DNA of 64,000 bases from Euglena gracilis (Eukaryota; Euglenida; Euglenophyceae; Euglenales): NCBI GenBank assembly GCA_039621445.1, contig CP154957.1, forward strand, positions 4,148,504 to 4,212,503, in the 5' to 3' direction. Below are positions 1 to 12,626 of the stretch, in pieces (position 1 is the first letter of the stretch; each line of letters starts with the position of its first letter). The notes below the pieces were generated by a model. That model had not been told where the DNA came from and ran no database searches. It worked only from the letters and a program-made list of their open reading frames with translations. Both the position numbers and the translations under genes were made by a program.

Positions 1-216
1 GGGAGGGTGCTATAGGGTGCCTGCCCCTAGCAGGCACACCCCGGGGGGGGGGGTAGGGGTCCGGGGGGACGAAAATGGCCAAAAATCGAGAAAATGCTAA
101 TATAGCACTTTTTCAAAAAATTTCGGCGCCGAAAAGTATATCCCACCCCCTGGGACCCCCCAAGTATTCCCACCCTGCCCCCCCCCAGGGGTCCAAGACT
201 AAAAAAAAACCCCCCT
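1..216 (+). mobile_element. Family A element, right part, next to family F termini
   Basis: The right terminus GACTAAAAAAAAACCCCCCTG ends at 216. Internally it shares with the 20.7 and 51.4 kb copies an AAAATGGCC-type stretch, a GGCGCC core and AAAAGTATATCCCACC. The left TIR (CAGGGGTTTTTTTAAGAC in other copies) is missing. Instead, positions 12-40 hold a family F right end (GGTGCCTG, ending at 23), a 7-bp spacer CCCCTAG, and a new CAGGCAC end from 31. The element is cut by the window edge or replaced by a nested insertion. Non-coding. Confidence 0.6.
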
Positions 217-710
217 GCACAAGCTCCAAATGGACCCAAAAAGGGGGATTGGGCGGCAGTCGCTAAAAGGCTGGCAGGTGCCCCACCCCATGATCTCTCT
301 CTTCTGAATCGGTGTTGCTGGGGAACTCCTTGGGGAGAACTCCTTACTGACCCAAGAGTATGTGCTTGTGGGGGAAGTGTTTTGTCAGTCGGTGTGGGTG
401 CGTGTGTTCTCAGTCGGTGTGGTGCACGTGTGTTGTCAGTCGGCGTTGCTTGTCTCTCTCTTCTGAAACAGTGTTGCTAGGGAAACTCCTTGGGGTGAAC
501 TCCTTTCCGACCCAGGAGAGTGTGCATGTGGGGGAAGTGTGTTGTCAGTCGGTGTGGTGCGCGTGTGCTGTCAGTCTGTGTTGCGGTTTCGCCCCAGCCT
601 GGCAGGTGGGGCATCGTCAGGGAGACGACCCTGCCAACCCTCTCCCCGACCGCTCTTGTCTGTGTGGTGCAGACCGTTAAAACGAGCTCTGCGTCACCCT
701 GACACACACA

Positions 711-712
<2 letters not shown>

Positions 713-801
<89 letters not shown>
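713..801. repeat. (CT)n microsatellite
   Basis: About 44 uninterrupted CT units. It lies just downstream (on +) of a 40-bp stretch at 657-700 that recurs at 14548-14593 (TGTGTGGTGCAGACCGTTAA core). In the second copy a (CT)n tract also follows, about 340 bp further on. Confidence 0.97.
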
Positions 802-804
<3 letters not shown>

Positions 805-995
805 GATTGGCGTGGATGGGAAGTGTGTGGTGCGGGGTGAGGTGGAGGGGGCTGCTTTGTCTTTGTCATTCCAGGAGGTGCTCTGGGTGGTGACGGCAGG
901 GCACACAGCGAAACCGGGGGTGCCGGCTCACTACGCTGCGTCATCACTGGCCCACCACCACGGCCCCCGGTGTCCTCCTGGAAGGAAAGGTGCCG

Positions 996-1014
996 CTGCT
1001 GCTGGCGCTGCTGT

Positions 1015-1077
<63 letters not shown>

Positions 1078-1079
1078 CT
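996..1079. repeat. (CTG)n trinucleotide tract (polyQ coding on minus)
   Basis: Interrupted CTG/TTG triplets that encode about 25 glutamines in the minus-strand retroelement-like frame. The tract stays in frame with the ORF on both sides, as expected for a coding repeat. Confidence 0.9.
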
Positions 1080-2130
1080 GCGGGCGTTGGTTTGGGTCGT
1101 TTTGTCGGGTTTGCGGCTTTCTCGGTCCCTTGGGGGGTGGGAGGCTCCTTCGGTGGTTGTTGAACCCTCCCCCCTCCCGCTGGGGCTGGGTTGCTGCTGC
1201 TGCCTTCGGCTGCGGCGGCTTTGGAGCACATCCCATTGGTTGGGGTGTGCAGGGATTGGAGGGGGGCCAGCACGGTTTGCCCCGCTCTCTCCCCTGGTGC
1301 TCCTTTGGTTGGCTGGGGGCACTGACTCCCCCCGACAGTGGCGTTCTTCAAAATTTTCCTTCATTTGTTGGAGTTCTCGGGTCAGTGCACCGATGGTCTC
1401 TGCCATTCGCTTCAGCTGCTTGTGCACAGCTGCCCCTCGCCTGCTGTACACCGGGGTCCACTCGGCACCCTCTTCCTCTCTTTGGCCTTGGGTGCCCTGC
1501 ACACTCTCAGGGCGGGAGGGTCTGAAAAACCTCATGGCGGCGGGGTTTTCTGTCTCCCCAGGGCGGTGCCCACGGGTCGCTTCCCTAGGGTCGCCAAGGG
1601 GCATGGGGCCGGGGTATATCCCGCTTTGCGAACTCCCCTGCGGAACGGGTTGGCGGGGCACAGGCATCACGCTGCCTGCCACCCACCTGGACATTGTGCT
1701 GTCTCGCTCCGGGAGCGTGGGGCCCGGAGTGGTGGTTGGATGGCTGCTCTGCGGGGGTGCCATCCGGGTGGTGGTGTCGAGGACCAGGGTGGTTGACCTC
1801 CCCGATCCTGGCGCCTTCATGCCAGTCGTGCGACTGGCGTTCCTGGGCAGTGCTGCTGGCCATGTGGCTGGCTGCTGCTTCGTCAAGCCATTGTTGGATG
1901 GCCTCCCTCCGTTGTGGCCCGCAGCAGGCCCAGACTTGGCTTTGCAGCACATGGTCCCAAGAAAAGAATATTGCCTTCCCTCGGCCTGGCTGCCTGCACC
2001 TCATTGCTGACTTCCATTCCTCGTACTTCTCCCTCCACTCTTTCGACCACTCGCTCAAAGTGGTGTACTTGCGCTTCTTGGAGGGGGCTTCAGTTTTGTA
2101 CTGAAACAATTCCCACAAAATTTGTTAGTA

Positions 2131-2531
2131 CCCCCCCCCTATGTCCAGTGACCGGTAACCTCTGTCCTCTGACCGGGGGGGGTGTCGTTGGACATAGGGT
2201 AGTGACCAAAAAGGTGTCCTCTGACCGGGGGGGTGGTCGTTGGACATGGGGTCAAAAGAAAGTTGGTGGGTACCCGGGTCCCTACCCACCCAAAAATGCC
2301 CAAATTTTCCGCTTCGCGCCAAAAATTTTGGGCAATTTTGACAAATTTTTGTCCAAAAAGTGTCAAAAATGGCATTTTGGCCAAATTTTTGGCCAGTTTT
2401 TAGGCAAAAATTTTCGTCCCGGCGCTTCACGCCGGGACCAAAAATTTGGTCAAACCTCCGAAAAGGTGTCCTCTGACCGGGGGGGGTGGTCATTGGACAT
2501 AGGGGGGTCGTTGGACATAGGGGGGGGGTAC
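2131..2531. mobile_element. Palindromic element E (GTACCCCCCC termini)
   Basis: Left end GTACCCCCCCCCTATGTCCA and right end reading TGGACATAGGGGGGGGGTAC are inverted repeats. The unit GGTGTCCTCTGACCGGGG...GTTGGACAT is repeated three to four times at the two sides, and the core contains the hairpin CCCGGCGCTTCACGCCGGG. Non-coding. It abuts the 5' side of the broken retroelement-like ORF. No target duplication is evident. Confidence 0.6.
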
Positions 2532-2713
2532 CAGGGCGTCCTGATATTGATCTTGAATAATTTTACCCTACTGATATTTTACATACACCCGTCAACTTTT
2601 TGGGACCTGAGAAGTTAGACGGCGGAGGAGGCTGGCTGCTGATGGCGCTAAAACAACTAGTCAGGAATGCGCACATGAACCACCAACGATTTACCGGCGT
2701 TTAGACGGTTGTG
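2532..2713. other. Spacer, nothing recognised
   Basis: Mixed-composition sequence between element E and the hairpin tandem. No open frame of interest and no TIR seen. Confidence 0.4.
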
Positions 2714-3058
2714 CTTTGTCACATTTATCGACCATTAAGAACCCATGAACAAATTGTGTTGTTGCGCGCATTTGCGTGCACAAACATATTTTTTGTTTGT
2801 GCATGATTTAGCGCCAATGAACTGACGCCATCGACAAACGGTGTGACAAAGCCACCAAATTATGTTTCTGGACGGCCCGCTAGTCCGTGCCGTCACGGCC
2901 CCTTTGTCACACCGTTTATCGACGGCGTCAATTCATGGGTGTTAAAGCCCAACCATTGAAGGACAAAATTGTGTTTATGGGCGCAAGTGCGCGCACCAAC
3001 ATAATTTTGTTGGTGCGCTCACTTGCACCCATAAACACAATTTTGTCCTTCAATGGGC
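2714..3058. repeat. Tandem pair of large hairpins (foldback element)
   Basis: Arms of about 55 bp at 2947-3001 and 3004-3058 are near-perfect reverse complements (both contain ACACAATTTTGTCCTTCAATGG or its complement). Just upstream, 2814-2853 and 2901-2939 form a second inverted pair around GGTGTGACAAAG. The segment 2714-2800 (TTTGTCACATTTATCGACC, then GTGCACAAACATA...TGTTTGTGC) is a diverged direct copy of 2900-3005. So this is two tandem copies of a foldback unit. No coding potential. Confidence 0.75.
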
Positions 3059-3601
3059 TTCTTCTGCCAGGTTCTTTGCCACAAAACTGGTTGTGCAGAT
3101 CCCGGGTATAAGTGGGGTGGGAGACACCCACCCCTTTCATTCCCTGCGGACCCTATTTCTTCCCCTCTGCGCATCCCTTGCCAAACACCCCGCACCCATC
3201 TTCCTTACCCTACGTCCTTCCCGCCGGCTTAGTCACACCACACCCACACACCCTGGCACTTCCTCCCCACACTTTGCCAAACAACCCAAAAACACCACAC
3301 CGATGCGCCGCAAGCAAAGCAGTCCGGCCAAGACCCAGGATGCACACCGGCAGCAGCTCGGGCTCACCCGGGGAAGCAGCCGAGAGGAGCAAAAAGGGCA
3401 GTAAAGGTCCCGTTCCTGTGCCGCTTTTTTGCGTTTTTTTTTTCCACTCCCGGAGGGGAAGGTCCCGGGGGTTTCGACGTGCAGTGCCCATTTCCGGACC
3501 CATCATTTTTGGCCAGAGTCCCAGGGGTCACACCCCCAAAAACAGGATTTTACTCATTTTTTTTTTGCACTCTGTTGTCACCGTGTTTTCAAACCCCCGA
3601 G

Positions 3602-3953
3602 CAGGCACCTATGGTGACTTCCCATTTTGGTGCTCTGGTCGGCCCTAGTCGGCCCTGGTCGGCAAATCGTCGGCCATAGGTGGGGTGTCCATCACAGAAA
3701 AAATGTGAAGGGATGCAATGGTTTTCTGATCGCCCTGCGTCGCTCAGCGTCGCCCAGCATCATCAGAGGTGCTTGGTCCAGAGGGAAAGCTGCCGAATTC
3801 CTTCATCCATTCCCCTTCGGTCGGCCAACCACAAGCAAGTCGGCCCTGGTCCACCCCGGTCGGAACCCCCACCAACGAGGGTCCTGATTATCATAGTCGC
3901 CCCTGGTTGGCCCTGGTCGGCCCTGGTCGGCCCTGGTCGGCCGTAGGTGCCTG
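3602..3953. mobile_element. Family F element with perfect 8-bp target duplication
   Basis: Starts CAGGCACCTATGG and ends CCGTAGGTGCCTG, a 13-bp inverted repeat with one mismatch. It is flanked by CCCCCGAG at 3594-3601 and again at 3954-3961. Subterminal (GGTCGGCCCT)n repeats occur at both ends in the same orientation. 352 bp, non-coding. Related ends occur at 1-40, 53929, 54825 and 58346. Confidence 0.88.
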
Positions 3954-3961
3954 CCCCCGAG

Positions 3962-5402
3962 AGCCACACAGCCAAGATAAAAAAATTTTCGATTTTTTTC
4001 GCCTTTTTTCGCCTTTTTTTAACCCAAAAATGTCCGAAAACGGCTGGGTTTTGGCAAGTCAAAGTATGCCAAAACTGCACAAAATGGCCAAAGTTGGCCG
4101 AAAAATGGTTGTATCTCGGGTTAGGCTGGGAGTTTGCGGGGAAATCAAAATACCCTTAAATAGGGCATTTTTTCAAGGGCCTCAATTTAGGTCTCCGTAC
4201 ATTTCCTTTGACTCCCCACCATTTTTGAGAAATTTCAGAAAATTTGATTTTTTGACCAAAAAAAAGGGCCGAAAATGGCTGAGCCGCATGCCTGGTAAGC
4301 TTCGCTCTTACCCATAAAGAGATAAGAGCTCAGCGACCCCCATTTCTAGGGGTTTATAAGTTGGCGGGGAACTCCAACTTAGTTGAGGGAACTCCCCTGG
4401 CCGCCACATCACCACCACCCAATCCTGACAGCCGGTGACCAGCTGCGCATTGTCAGGACTGGAGTGCACCGAATTTGCCTGAGACTTCGCGCTGTGGAGC
4501 TCCTCCAGCAGAACGGGGGCAGAAGCAGGGTGCAGCCTCCAGCTCGGGCTCGGGCTTGGGTCCAGACAGTGCTTTTTCGCTGTACACCGTGGGGGCCACC
4601 AATTTTTTTTACAAACTCCCCCCAGGGGAGGTGGGGTCATTTTCTACTCTTTCAAAAAAGCAAGTGTCACACTTTTTGGACCACTCAGTCACCACTCTTG
4701 GGGGCACCGCCCATTTTTTTTATTTATTTTTTTTGCGAACGTCTGGGGGGAGCATAAATGCAGTTCAATGCACCACTCTTTATCCCCCCTCTTCCAAGGT
4801 ATGCCAGTGTTTGAGAATGCCGTGACAAGGGGAAATGCCAACGACAGGTTGCCTTGAACGGGGCAGAAGGTTGGCATTCGGGAACAAGGATGAACAAAGG
4901 GTGGCAATCACCCCTGTCCCCAAATCGATTTTGGGTGTTTCATCGTGTCGTGTTGGAATTGGCTCTTGTTTCTGCGAGTGTTGTGAAGGGCTGCAGCCTG
5001 AGTGCTGGGGTTTCAGCATTGCTGGAGGCGCAGCCGGCACTAAGAAAATGTCACATCTGAAACCCCATGCCTGCAGCAGAGACATGTTGCATATGATGAA
5101 ATACTTTGTCGGACCTCAAAATAGAGTGAAATGAATAAATTGTGAAAGGAAAAAAATGTTGAAGAGACTTCTCTATAATATCAGGAAAAAAATCGTCACA
5201 ATTGCTTCTGTTAAGGTGACTATTTCTGTGAACGATCACCCATGCAATGTACGACGAACAAAACGGTCACCTCCCACCTTTCTCAATTTCAGGCTTTGCT
5301 TCCAAAAGAGGAAAGAGAAATGCGAAAAATAAAAAGCAATTATTAAAACATAAAATATGGATACATTTATATATAATATACATAAAAAGCAAAAATAAGA
5401 GT
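3962..5402. other. No gene recognised
   Basis: AT-rich stretches with homopolymers and several 60-125 codon open frames on both strands, none with a conserved motif or clear GC3 bias. 4380-4560 is GC-richer and open in several frames, but I cannot assign a coding strand. Confidence 0.4.
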
Positions 5403-5672
<270 letters not shown>

Positions 5673-8600
5673 AAATGCGCCAAGCTCCAGCACGAAAAGC
5701 GGTGATTGCGGGTTGCAACACAAACACAACAATCCCGAATCAGGCAGAACGATTGCAAATAAAAAAAGCTGCCAGTCTTTGACTTAGATGCGGTAGAACG
5801 AAAAATGGGGGGAGCACAAAGCACATGAAGCAAATTAAGGCAACAGATGACGATGTGTTCCCCAACGCGAGAGCTCTCCTGCGTGCGACGGCACTGGAGG
5901 GAGGGGCAGCAGAGGGGGCACAGCATCAATATGAAGCAGGGGTGGACACACCCATGCAAGTGCTCCGTGGTGCCAAAGGGGCAGTGTAAGTATCCCCCGG
6001 GCGTTTCGCCCCAGGCCATGATCGAAGGTAAGGATGGGGGCCAACCTTAGGGCCAAGTTTGCATGTTAAGAATTTTTGGCCGCCACATACAAAAGGCCAA
6101 AGGCCAACTTTAGGGGTCCAAGTTTGCATGTAAGGAGGCCAAAGTCCCACGGGGGGGGGTATCCAGGGGGAAGTTATGAGACAGGGTTACACAGACTGTT
6201 ACTACCAACAAATTAGCACCATGGAACCAGAGTGTTTTTTCTTAATTCCCAAGAGGAGGGGGGCGGCCCGCCACCCGCTCCCCGGTGAAAGGTGTTTGCT
6301 CAACGACAGCTTGTTTATGTTTTCTGCTGTTGCTCGTGCGAGTTATTGCATATATGACCAAGAATAAAAAATTTGGTACTGGGAGGCTGGGGGGCAAAAG
6401 ACAACACCCTGGAAATATCCTTGCATTCATTTTGAAAAGGTTCGAAGACACTTTTGGGGGTTCCCCCAAATTTCCAGGGTCAAAAAATTAAATTAGGTAC
6501 TTCGCGTTCGAAAACATAGATAACCCCCCAGCAACAAAGAAAACCTCTTAAAAATACCCCCCATGGAAATCCTGACATGCCTGCCGCAACCCTGTTCCGA
6601 ATGTCTATTTTCTTCGTCCCGTCTTTCCCAGGTCATTGACAATACTTTGAATTATTGTTTCAAACACGCACAAGGTGTTCTAGTTTATTGCCACCTAGTT
6701 TGTGCCGGGAATTAGGAGGAGCCGATCTTAATTCCGAAAATTTCTGGTAAGTGTTTGAAGTGCCGCGCGCGTACCCCTCAGGATTCTCAAAAAGAGGTCG
6801 GTAAGGTTCTGCTGTCAGGCACCGGCCCAACCACTGGGGTGTTGTCAGAAAGCACCCTGAGCATTGGTATGGCAATGACAGAGTATAAAGCAGGGGCCCA
6901 CGATGTGGGCAAAAAAAAACAACGAAACACCCAGGTTCAGGCGTTTATCACTGCATTCTTGCACTGCACCATTTGTTGTGTGGAAACAGATCAGGCTCCA
7001 TAGGAATATGAGGGTGTTCTCATGTTCACCCCCCCCCCCCGGCAAACTGTAAACTCCCCCATTAAACTCATGTGCCCCCCCCCCCCGAGGTACACCTGTC
7101 TCCAGACAAGTCAGGTCCCTTACAAAGACAGGTCAGCAGGTGCGGGGGCAAGAGACAGTTTCCTGGCGGGCCTGGGTCAGAGAAAAAAGTTGACCTTTTT
7201 TGACGGCCCGCCAGGCACAAAGATACAGAAAAGCGGTTTTTCTCACAAATTTGTGATCAGAAGCCGAACAAATATGATTTTAATTTCTTTCATTTTGGGA
7301 AGATTTTTTCAAAATTGGAAAATGTGAAAATGCTCGAAAGTGAGCATTTGCCATGAGATAGGGGAGTGTGTACAAGGGGAGGAGACATCTCTATGACGAC
7401 AGGGTAACAAGTACACGTAAGTGGAGGACAGTTTCCGGGGGTGGCACACACAATTAAACTTTGATATACAGATGTGGATGTATGAATAGATGTGTGCATA
7501 TACAGTGTGCCAGAATAGTTTTTATACCCCCTCGAGTTTTGTGGGTGGGTATTCAACCCCAAGCCCCAAAGCCTATGTCACCCCATGGGCTGTGGTGATG
7601 GTGTGTGCACACTAGCACGGCCCTGCCCCACACGACAATACCCCAACCAGCTGTCCCACAAGACTCTGTACAAATCTGAGGCCATTTGTGTGAGAGCAAA
7701 ATTGTTAAATTTGTGACCCTTTTGGCCACGCAAACCACAGCCCAGGCAAGGGGGTGAGGTGCTGTGTGGTCCCAACTTTGAACAACATATGAGGGTAACC
7801 CCTGTCAGCGGTGGCTGTGGAGGCAGTGACCGAGTCAAGGCGACCAAATTGGGTGCTTTTAGGCCATTTTTGGCCATTTTTGGGGTAAAACATTTGCATA
7901 TAAGACAGCCATCAAAGCCCTCTCACGGGGGGGGGGGGGTCCCAATAACTAAAACTAATTTTCAGCACAACCAATCCTATGCCCTTTCTTCCAAATAATT
8001 GAAATCTCTAACCCTGAAAACGCTAAGAAGAAGTGCCAACAAAACTCCCATCAGCTTGCCCTAAGGAGGAAGTTGGGGGGGGGGGGTCGACCCCCCACCA
8101 GGGGATTTCTTAAGCCGGAGGGGACCCCATCCCCAGGGCAACCACTTTTGTACGTGGGCCACGTCTGGAAAGTCAGTAAATACTCCCCTGCCCCCACACT
8201 GATGCCCAGAGGAAGAGGAACTTTATTTTAATTTTTTAACACCCAACTCAACAAAAAAAATATTTATTCCATTTTTGCCACATATCCCGTAAAAAAAGTT
8301 AACTGTGTTTAGACTCCAACGCTGCCCACATCCCCACAAAAAAACAAAACTTTTTTCCTTCTCACGCATCCCCATACCCCCCGTTGCCACAAAAACGCCA
8401 TGTCGGCCTGATGTCGTACAGATTGTTCACCCTTTTGCCATTTACACAACATGTCTGCCAAACCTGTTTGAAACAATCTATCCATTTGCCACAAAAACGG
8501 CATATCATCAGCTTTTGAGAACTCCTTGGCCGTAAATTATTAATTCTGCATATGTAAATGTATATACATACGTATCTAATACATGCAATATGCATCCATA

Positions 8601-11317
8601 TAATTTGTACAATATATCATGTGCTGCTTCCCAGCACATATGTGTCTGTACGTATCTATGTATATCTGTATGCATATATGTGTCTAAATACTTACCCGTA
8701 TTCATATAGGAGTGAATATATGCATGCAAGTTTATGTATGTTTCCATGTGTGTATGTGTGGCATACAATGTGCATATTGTACATATGCAAATATGCATAT
8801 ACATATATGCACATACGCACACCATATATGCACCGACATAAACATATGTGTAGAGTGACACAGGAAGGGGTTCAGCCTTGCCAATGGTAAGGGGACGGGG
8901 TTGAAACAGGATTTGAAAATGTGAATTTGTGAATTTTGTGAATTTTTGAACCACACACACACCAGCCAGTAGAGTGCATAAGAAGTAATGAAAAGCAACT
9001 TCGAAACAATTATGAACGCTGCGGCTGCTGGAAACATGACAGCATGATACAGCAGGCAAAGGCACCGCAAACTCAAGATAGCCACTGACGATTGGAGCTC
9101 CAAATTTCAAAACACATTTCTGGTGCTTTCCAAACTTCAAAAATAAACCCTCGAAGGAAGCAATGCTGCAAGGATCAGTACGCAGTAATTCAGTCATCAG
9201 TTTTTCCAGGCTGCATTGACCAAGCAATCCACTCACTTTGGTTACCCTATGTGAAACGTTTGGCAAACAAAAACTCACTTCAAAAAAGCCAAAAAAAACA
9301 GAGAATGCATAGGGGCATAGCGTAAGGCATTCTATCCCTCCTATTGGGGGTGTTGAACAAAATGCACCTGGACTTTCCACACAGTTGCCTTGTGTCTCAC
9401 ATCCTCCAATTGTCATGCCCAGTCGAAGATGAGCAAGGTGGCTGCTCACCTCTGCGTTAGGCCCAAGGCGTTACTTACGCTGCGCGTTCAGGATGGAGCC
9501 CACACAGTCCACCCCAGGCTTCATTCTACGAAACCTGGGGTGGGAAAGCTTTCTGCCGGCGAGGGCCGCCAAAGGAGTCCAGGATTCTGACGAGTCCTGC
9601 CCCCGGGGGGGGGGGGGGCGGTCGGTTGTCAGTTTTGTCCCAGCTGGTGAGACCCAGGCAAAAGGTCCATTTCAGGTCCCCATCGCCTCATCACCAGAGG
9701 CCCTTTAAGGGTCCGGGCAGGGGGTCCGGACATACCCACAACCTCCCAGGTCACCAACCCTGAGAGAAATCTGACCTGCTTCAGCACCCCAAGGGTTCAA
9801 AGATGTCTTTGTTGCTTGGCTTTCCATCACACCGCCCGGGGAAGAAAAGATGGCTGGGGTGCACTTCTGTAAGGAGAAGCCTGGCTCAACCCCTGCAGGG
9901 CAGCTGCCTGGCCGTTGTCATGAGCCCGCGGGCAGGGGAACCACACCCAGAATGGGAGGGGGGTGCTGCGTCACTCCACATCCTCAGGGTATGTTTGTGT
10001 AGGTGCAAAAATGGTGTGTTTCTGTGCATATGTGTATATGTACATACATGCATGCACATACACGCATATGTATGTATATGAATACATATATGTGTATATG
10101 TATATATATATATGTATGTATGTAGGTATGTATACGCATATGTACATGAATATATACACATGCATATACATATATGTATAGTGTATATGTCCACACATTC
10201 ATGCATGTATACATGCATAAACATGCAAGAAGATACCCTATATCGGGTGTAGCAACCTGCGGGGGGATGGGGCTTTTTTGGTGGAACGACACCCCCCTGT
10301 CTGCACTGTGGCTGTTTTTTGGTGCCTTTTATCCCTTCTTCTGGCCTGGCGCTGTTGTTCGCCTCTGGCCCTTTTGTCTGTGTGCGTGGAGGTGGCCGAA
10401 CGACACCCCCCCCCCCGGGAAACTGCTTGACAGGTTGGTACAGTGCCAAGGGGAACAACTTCCCACTACATGACAGGATGACAGGATGGAGGGTGTTGTG
10501 GACCGAGCCTAGAGGAAAACTAGGTTACAACAATTTCCCGGGAGGGCCATCGTGCAAAAAAAGCAAAAACATGCAAGTTGTGTGTAAATTCCTTTCGGAG
10601 CACCCCGGGGCTGTACACTTTTCCACTGGACAGGACTTGGCAATTTGCCTGTGCAAATGCCCGAACAAATTTGGACAGGAAAAATATGCAAAAAAAATGC
10701 AAAAATGCGAAAAAATTTTCATTGTGCAATAAATGCAAATTATGTAAAAAAGTGCAAATTTTCTAGATGTTCTATTATGCAAAAAAAAATGCAAATTATG
10801 CAACTTACACATTCCCCCCTGCATGGTGTCATGTGTGGCGTGTATGACAACATATTCTTCCGGCCTTCGATCGATTATGGGTTTGCGTGAGATTCGGGTC
10901 AAAAAAAATTGTGAAGTTTTTTGAATTGGTTTTTAAATCCAATCGCAAATCCGATTGAAGTCACATTTTTCAGCGCTTTCTGAAGCCAGTTCAAAAATGG
11001 GTTGTGGGAGGAGGTACTTTGCGAAACCCTGGATGGTTTCATGCAAAAATTTTGGCTCTCTATTTTCGACCCCGTTAGATGCCCAGATCGCTCTTGGACC
11101 GCCTTTAGAAAATAAAAGTTTTAAAAAACTTTGAAAAAGGCTTTGAAAGGCTTAAAAGCAATAGTTTTGAAAAATTTTCCACCTAAATTGGGCCCATTGG
11201 GCAGGCCTATTAAGAACTGTCCAACAGACAGAGGTTTTCAGTATCTTGGAGTATTCCAGGAATAAAATGTTTCACACCAGATAAAAAAAAATTTTGGCAC
11301 ACTGAAATATCTCACCT
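5673..11317. other. Long stretch without a supported gene
   Basis: Contains ATGT/ACAT-type microsatellites at about 8540-8860 and 10010-10200, G/C homopolymers around 7030, 7930, 8080 and 9605, and a TGCAAAAA-rich patch at 10550-10800 resembling the subterminal repeats of the ORF-bearing elements. A 313-codon minus frame (8508-9449) exists but has no recognisable motif, and about 100 codons of it are microsatellite. No exon could be supported. Confidence 0.4.
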
Positions 11318-11338
11318 CCCCTGTTTTGTGCCTTGGTG

Positions 11339-12611
11339 CAGGGGGGGGCAAAAACTGCACACGGGCAGGTCAAAACCTGCACTGCAAAAAACTGCAAAAA
11401 ACTGCACATCAACAAAAAATAACAATATACAAGCTGAAATGGTGTCCATATGCAAAACAACGTAAATTGTGACCACATGAGCACGCCCCAATTCACCTAA
11501 ATTTTGCACAGCTTTGGAGCTGATGACAATAAAAATGAAAACAATCAATCAAGGTACACTGTACATGGGTTTTCATGCACTGAAACACAAGTCATGTGTT
11601 TGGTTTGGATGCTGGTTCACACTGGTTTTCCTGCACCAAAGCTTGTGACGGCCATGCCCACGGAGGTGCCAAACAGCTAAATATGGAAAAAATGCACATA
11701 CCCATATGCAGAAAGTTTCTATGCTTTTAATTCTTGCATGGGATGTTCAGTTTTGGAACTTTCGGTCCATCACCTGGTGAACTTCACCCATGTCACGATG
11801 CAAAAAATCTACAAAACTAAAAAAAAATTACAACAACCATCACAAACTTTGAATACTGTCTTTAGGGGATTGCCAAATGGTCTGGGAATTTCTTGCAAAT
11901 AAGAATGAATTCTTTGAAGCATTTGGCTTGTGTGATATTTGGCCAAAATGCTTGGGAAAAGGCCCAATCTTCTACAGGAGCTCGTGCTCCTTTGCGTCTC
12001 CATGAATCTCGCAAACTCCAACTTCAACCAAAATTTGCACAAAAAAAAACAGTTTTTGGATTTAGTCCCCGAATCCCAAAACAATTAGTTGAATCTGCTC
12101 AGGAGTGTGCAAATGACGATTGCCAAAATAAGCATCGTGACATCTGTCACCACATGCACATATGTTGGAGATGCAGCGATTTTGGTTGGGGAGAAATTGT
12201 GGTGTTGTCACCGAAACAATCTGTTTTTTTTGGAATGGTGGCTACAACAATTTCTGTTGTGTCGAGAGGCAAGGCAGTTGGCAAAACAGTGGGGGGCAAG
12301 ACAACTGGTGGGATTACTGTAGACAACACAACTCATGAAGAGATTTTTTGAGAGAGACTTTTTCTTGAGAAACACCCTTCAAACAATATAATCCAATGTA
12401 ACAAGGCGCAGAGCACCAAAAAATGAGCACCTCAGGTTTCCTCAAAACTGAAATTAAAAAAAAAAACTGCAAAAAACTGCACATGTGCAGTTTTTTCAGG
12501 AAAAAAGCTGCAAAAAACTGCAAAAAACTGCAAAAAACTGCAAAAAACCCCAAAATGTGAAAACTGCAAAAAACTGCAAAAACTGCACGGTGTATATTTT
12601 GCCCCTCCCTG
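11339..12611. mobile_element. ORF-bearing CAGGG...CCCTG element with 7-bp target duplication
   Basis: 1,273 bp. Ends are CAGGGGGGGGCAAAA and the complement of CAGGGAGGGGCAAAA. CTTGGTG precedes (11332-11338) and follows (12612-12618) the element. Minisatellites of AAACTGCAAAAAACTGCAC type lie inside both ends and run in the same direction rather than inverted. The pre-insertion target would be a 15-bp-stem hairpin (arms 11318-11332 and 12618-12632). It carries a 149-codon plus-strand ORF. Confidence 0.8.
11905..12351 (+). CDS. Hypothetical Cys/His-rich protein inside mobile element
   Basis: 149 codons from ATG (11905) to TGA (12351). No family recognised. The middle contains CANDDCQNKHRDICHHMHIC followed by WRC, a cluster of five Cys and four His that could bind zinc, then a hydrophobic stretch and a Gly/Lys/Thr-rich tail. 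It occupies the centre of the 11.34-12.61 kb element, between its subterminal repeats. An overlapping 91-codon minus frame (11809-12084) also looks passable, so the strand is not certain. In-frame stops lie just upstream (TAG at 11863), so this may be the C-terminal remnant of a longer protein. An ORF this size can occur by chance here; the support is its position and the Cys/His clustering. Confidence 0.4.
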   Translation: MNSLKHLACVIFGQNAWEKAQSSTGARAPLRLHESRKLQLQPKFAQKKTVFGFSPRIPKQLVESAQECANDDCQNKHRDICHHMHICWRCSDFGWGEIVVLSPKQSVFFGMVATTISVVSRGKAVGKTVGGKTTGGITVDNTTHEEIF

Positions 12612-12626
12612 CTTGGTGGCACAAAA

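Larger units (their letters stand above)
477..2118 (-). pseudogene. Broken retroelement-like ORF (gag/ORF1-type) with polyQ tract
   Basis: Two overlapping minus-strand frames together read like one protein. The first (2118 to about 1600) has a basic, W-rich start and the motif GARIGEVNHPGP. Similar G-x-RIGE-xxx-PGP motifs occur at the start of LINE-type ORFs of several protists (recalled, not searched). The second (1952 to 477) carries VYSRRGAAVHKQLKR and a coiled-coil-like ETIGALTRELQQMKENFEE, then a (CTG/CAG)n polyglutamine tract, and then runs into a (CT)n microsatellite read as Arg-Glu repeats. The frames are offset by one, so there is a frameshift between about 1,600 and 1,800. No ATG is seen at the upstream end, where element E begins at about 2131 and may have truncated the gene. 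No reverse transcriptase motif is visible. A host gene with bad frames is possible. Confidence 0.45.

Noticed and set aside
713-801. Arg-Glu or Leu-Ser repeat protein
   Set aside because: Simple translation of the (CT)n microsatellite.
8508-9449. 313-codon minus-strand ORF
   Set aside because: About a third is ACATAT microsatellite and the rest has no motif, no GC3 bias and no support; one such frame is expected by chance in a window this size.
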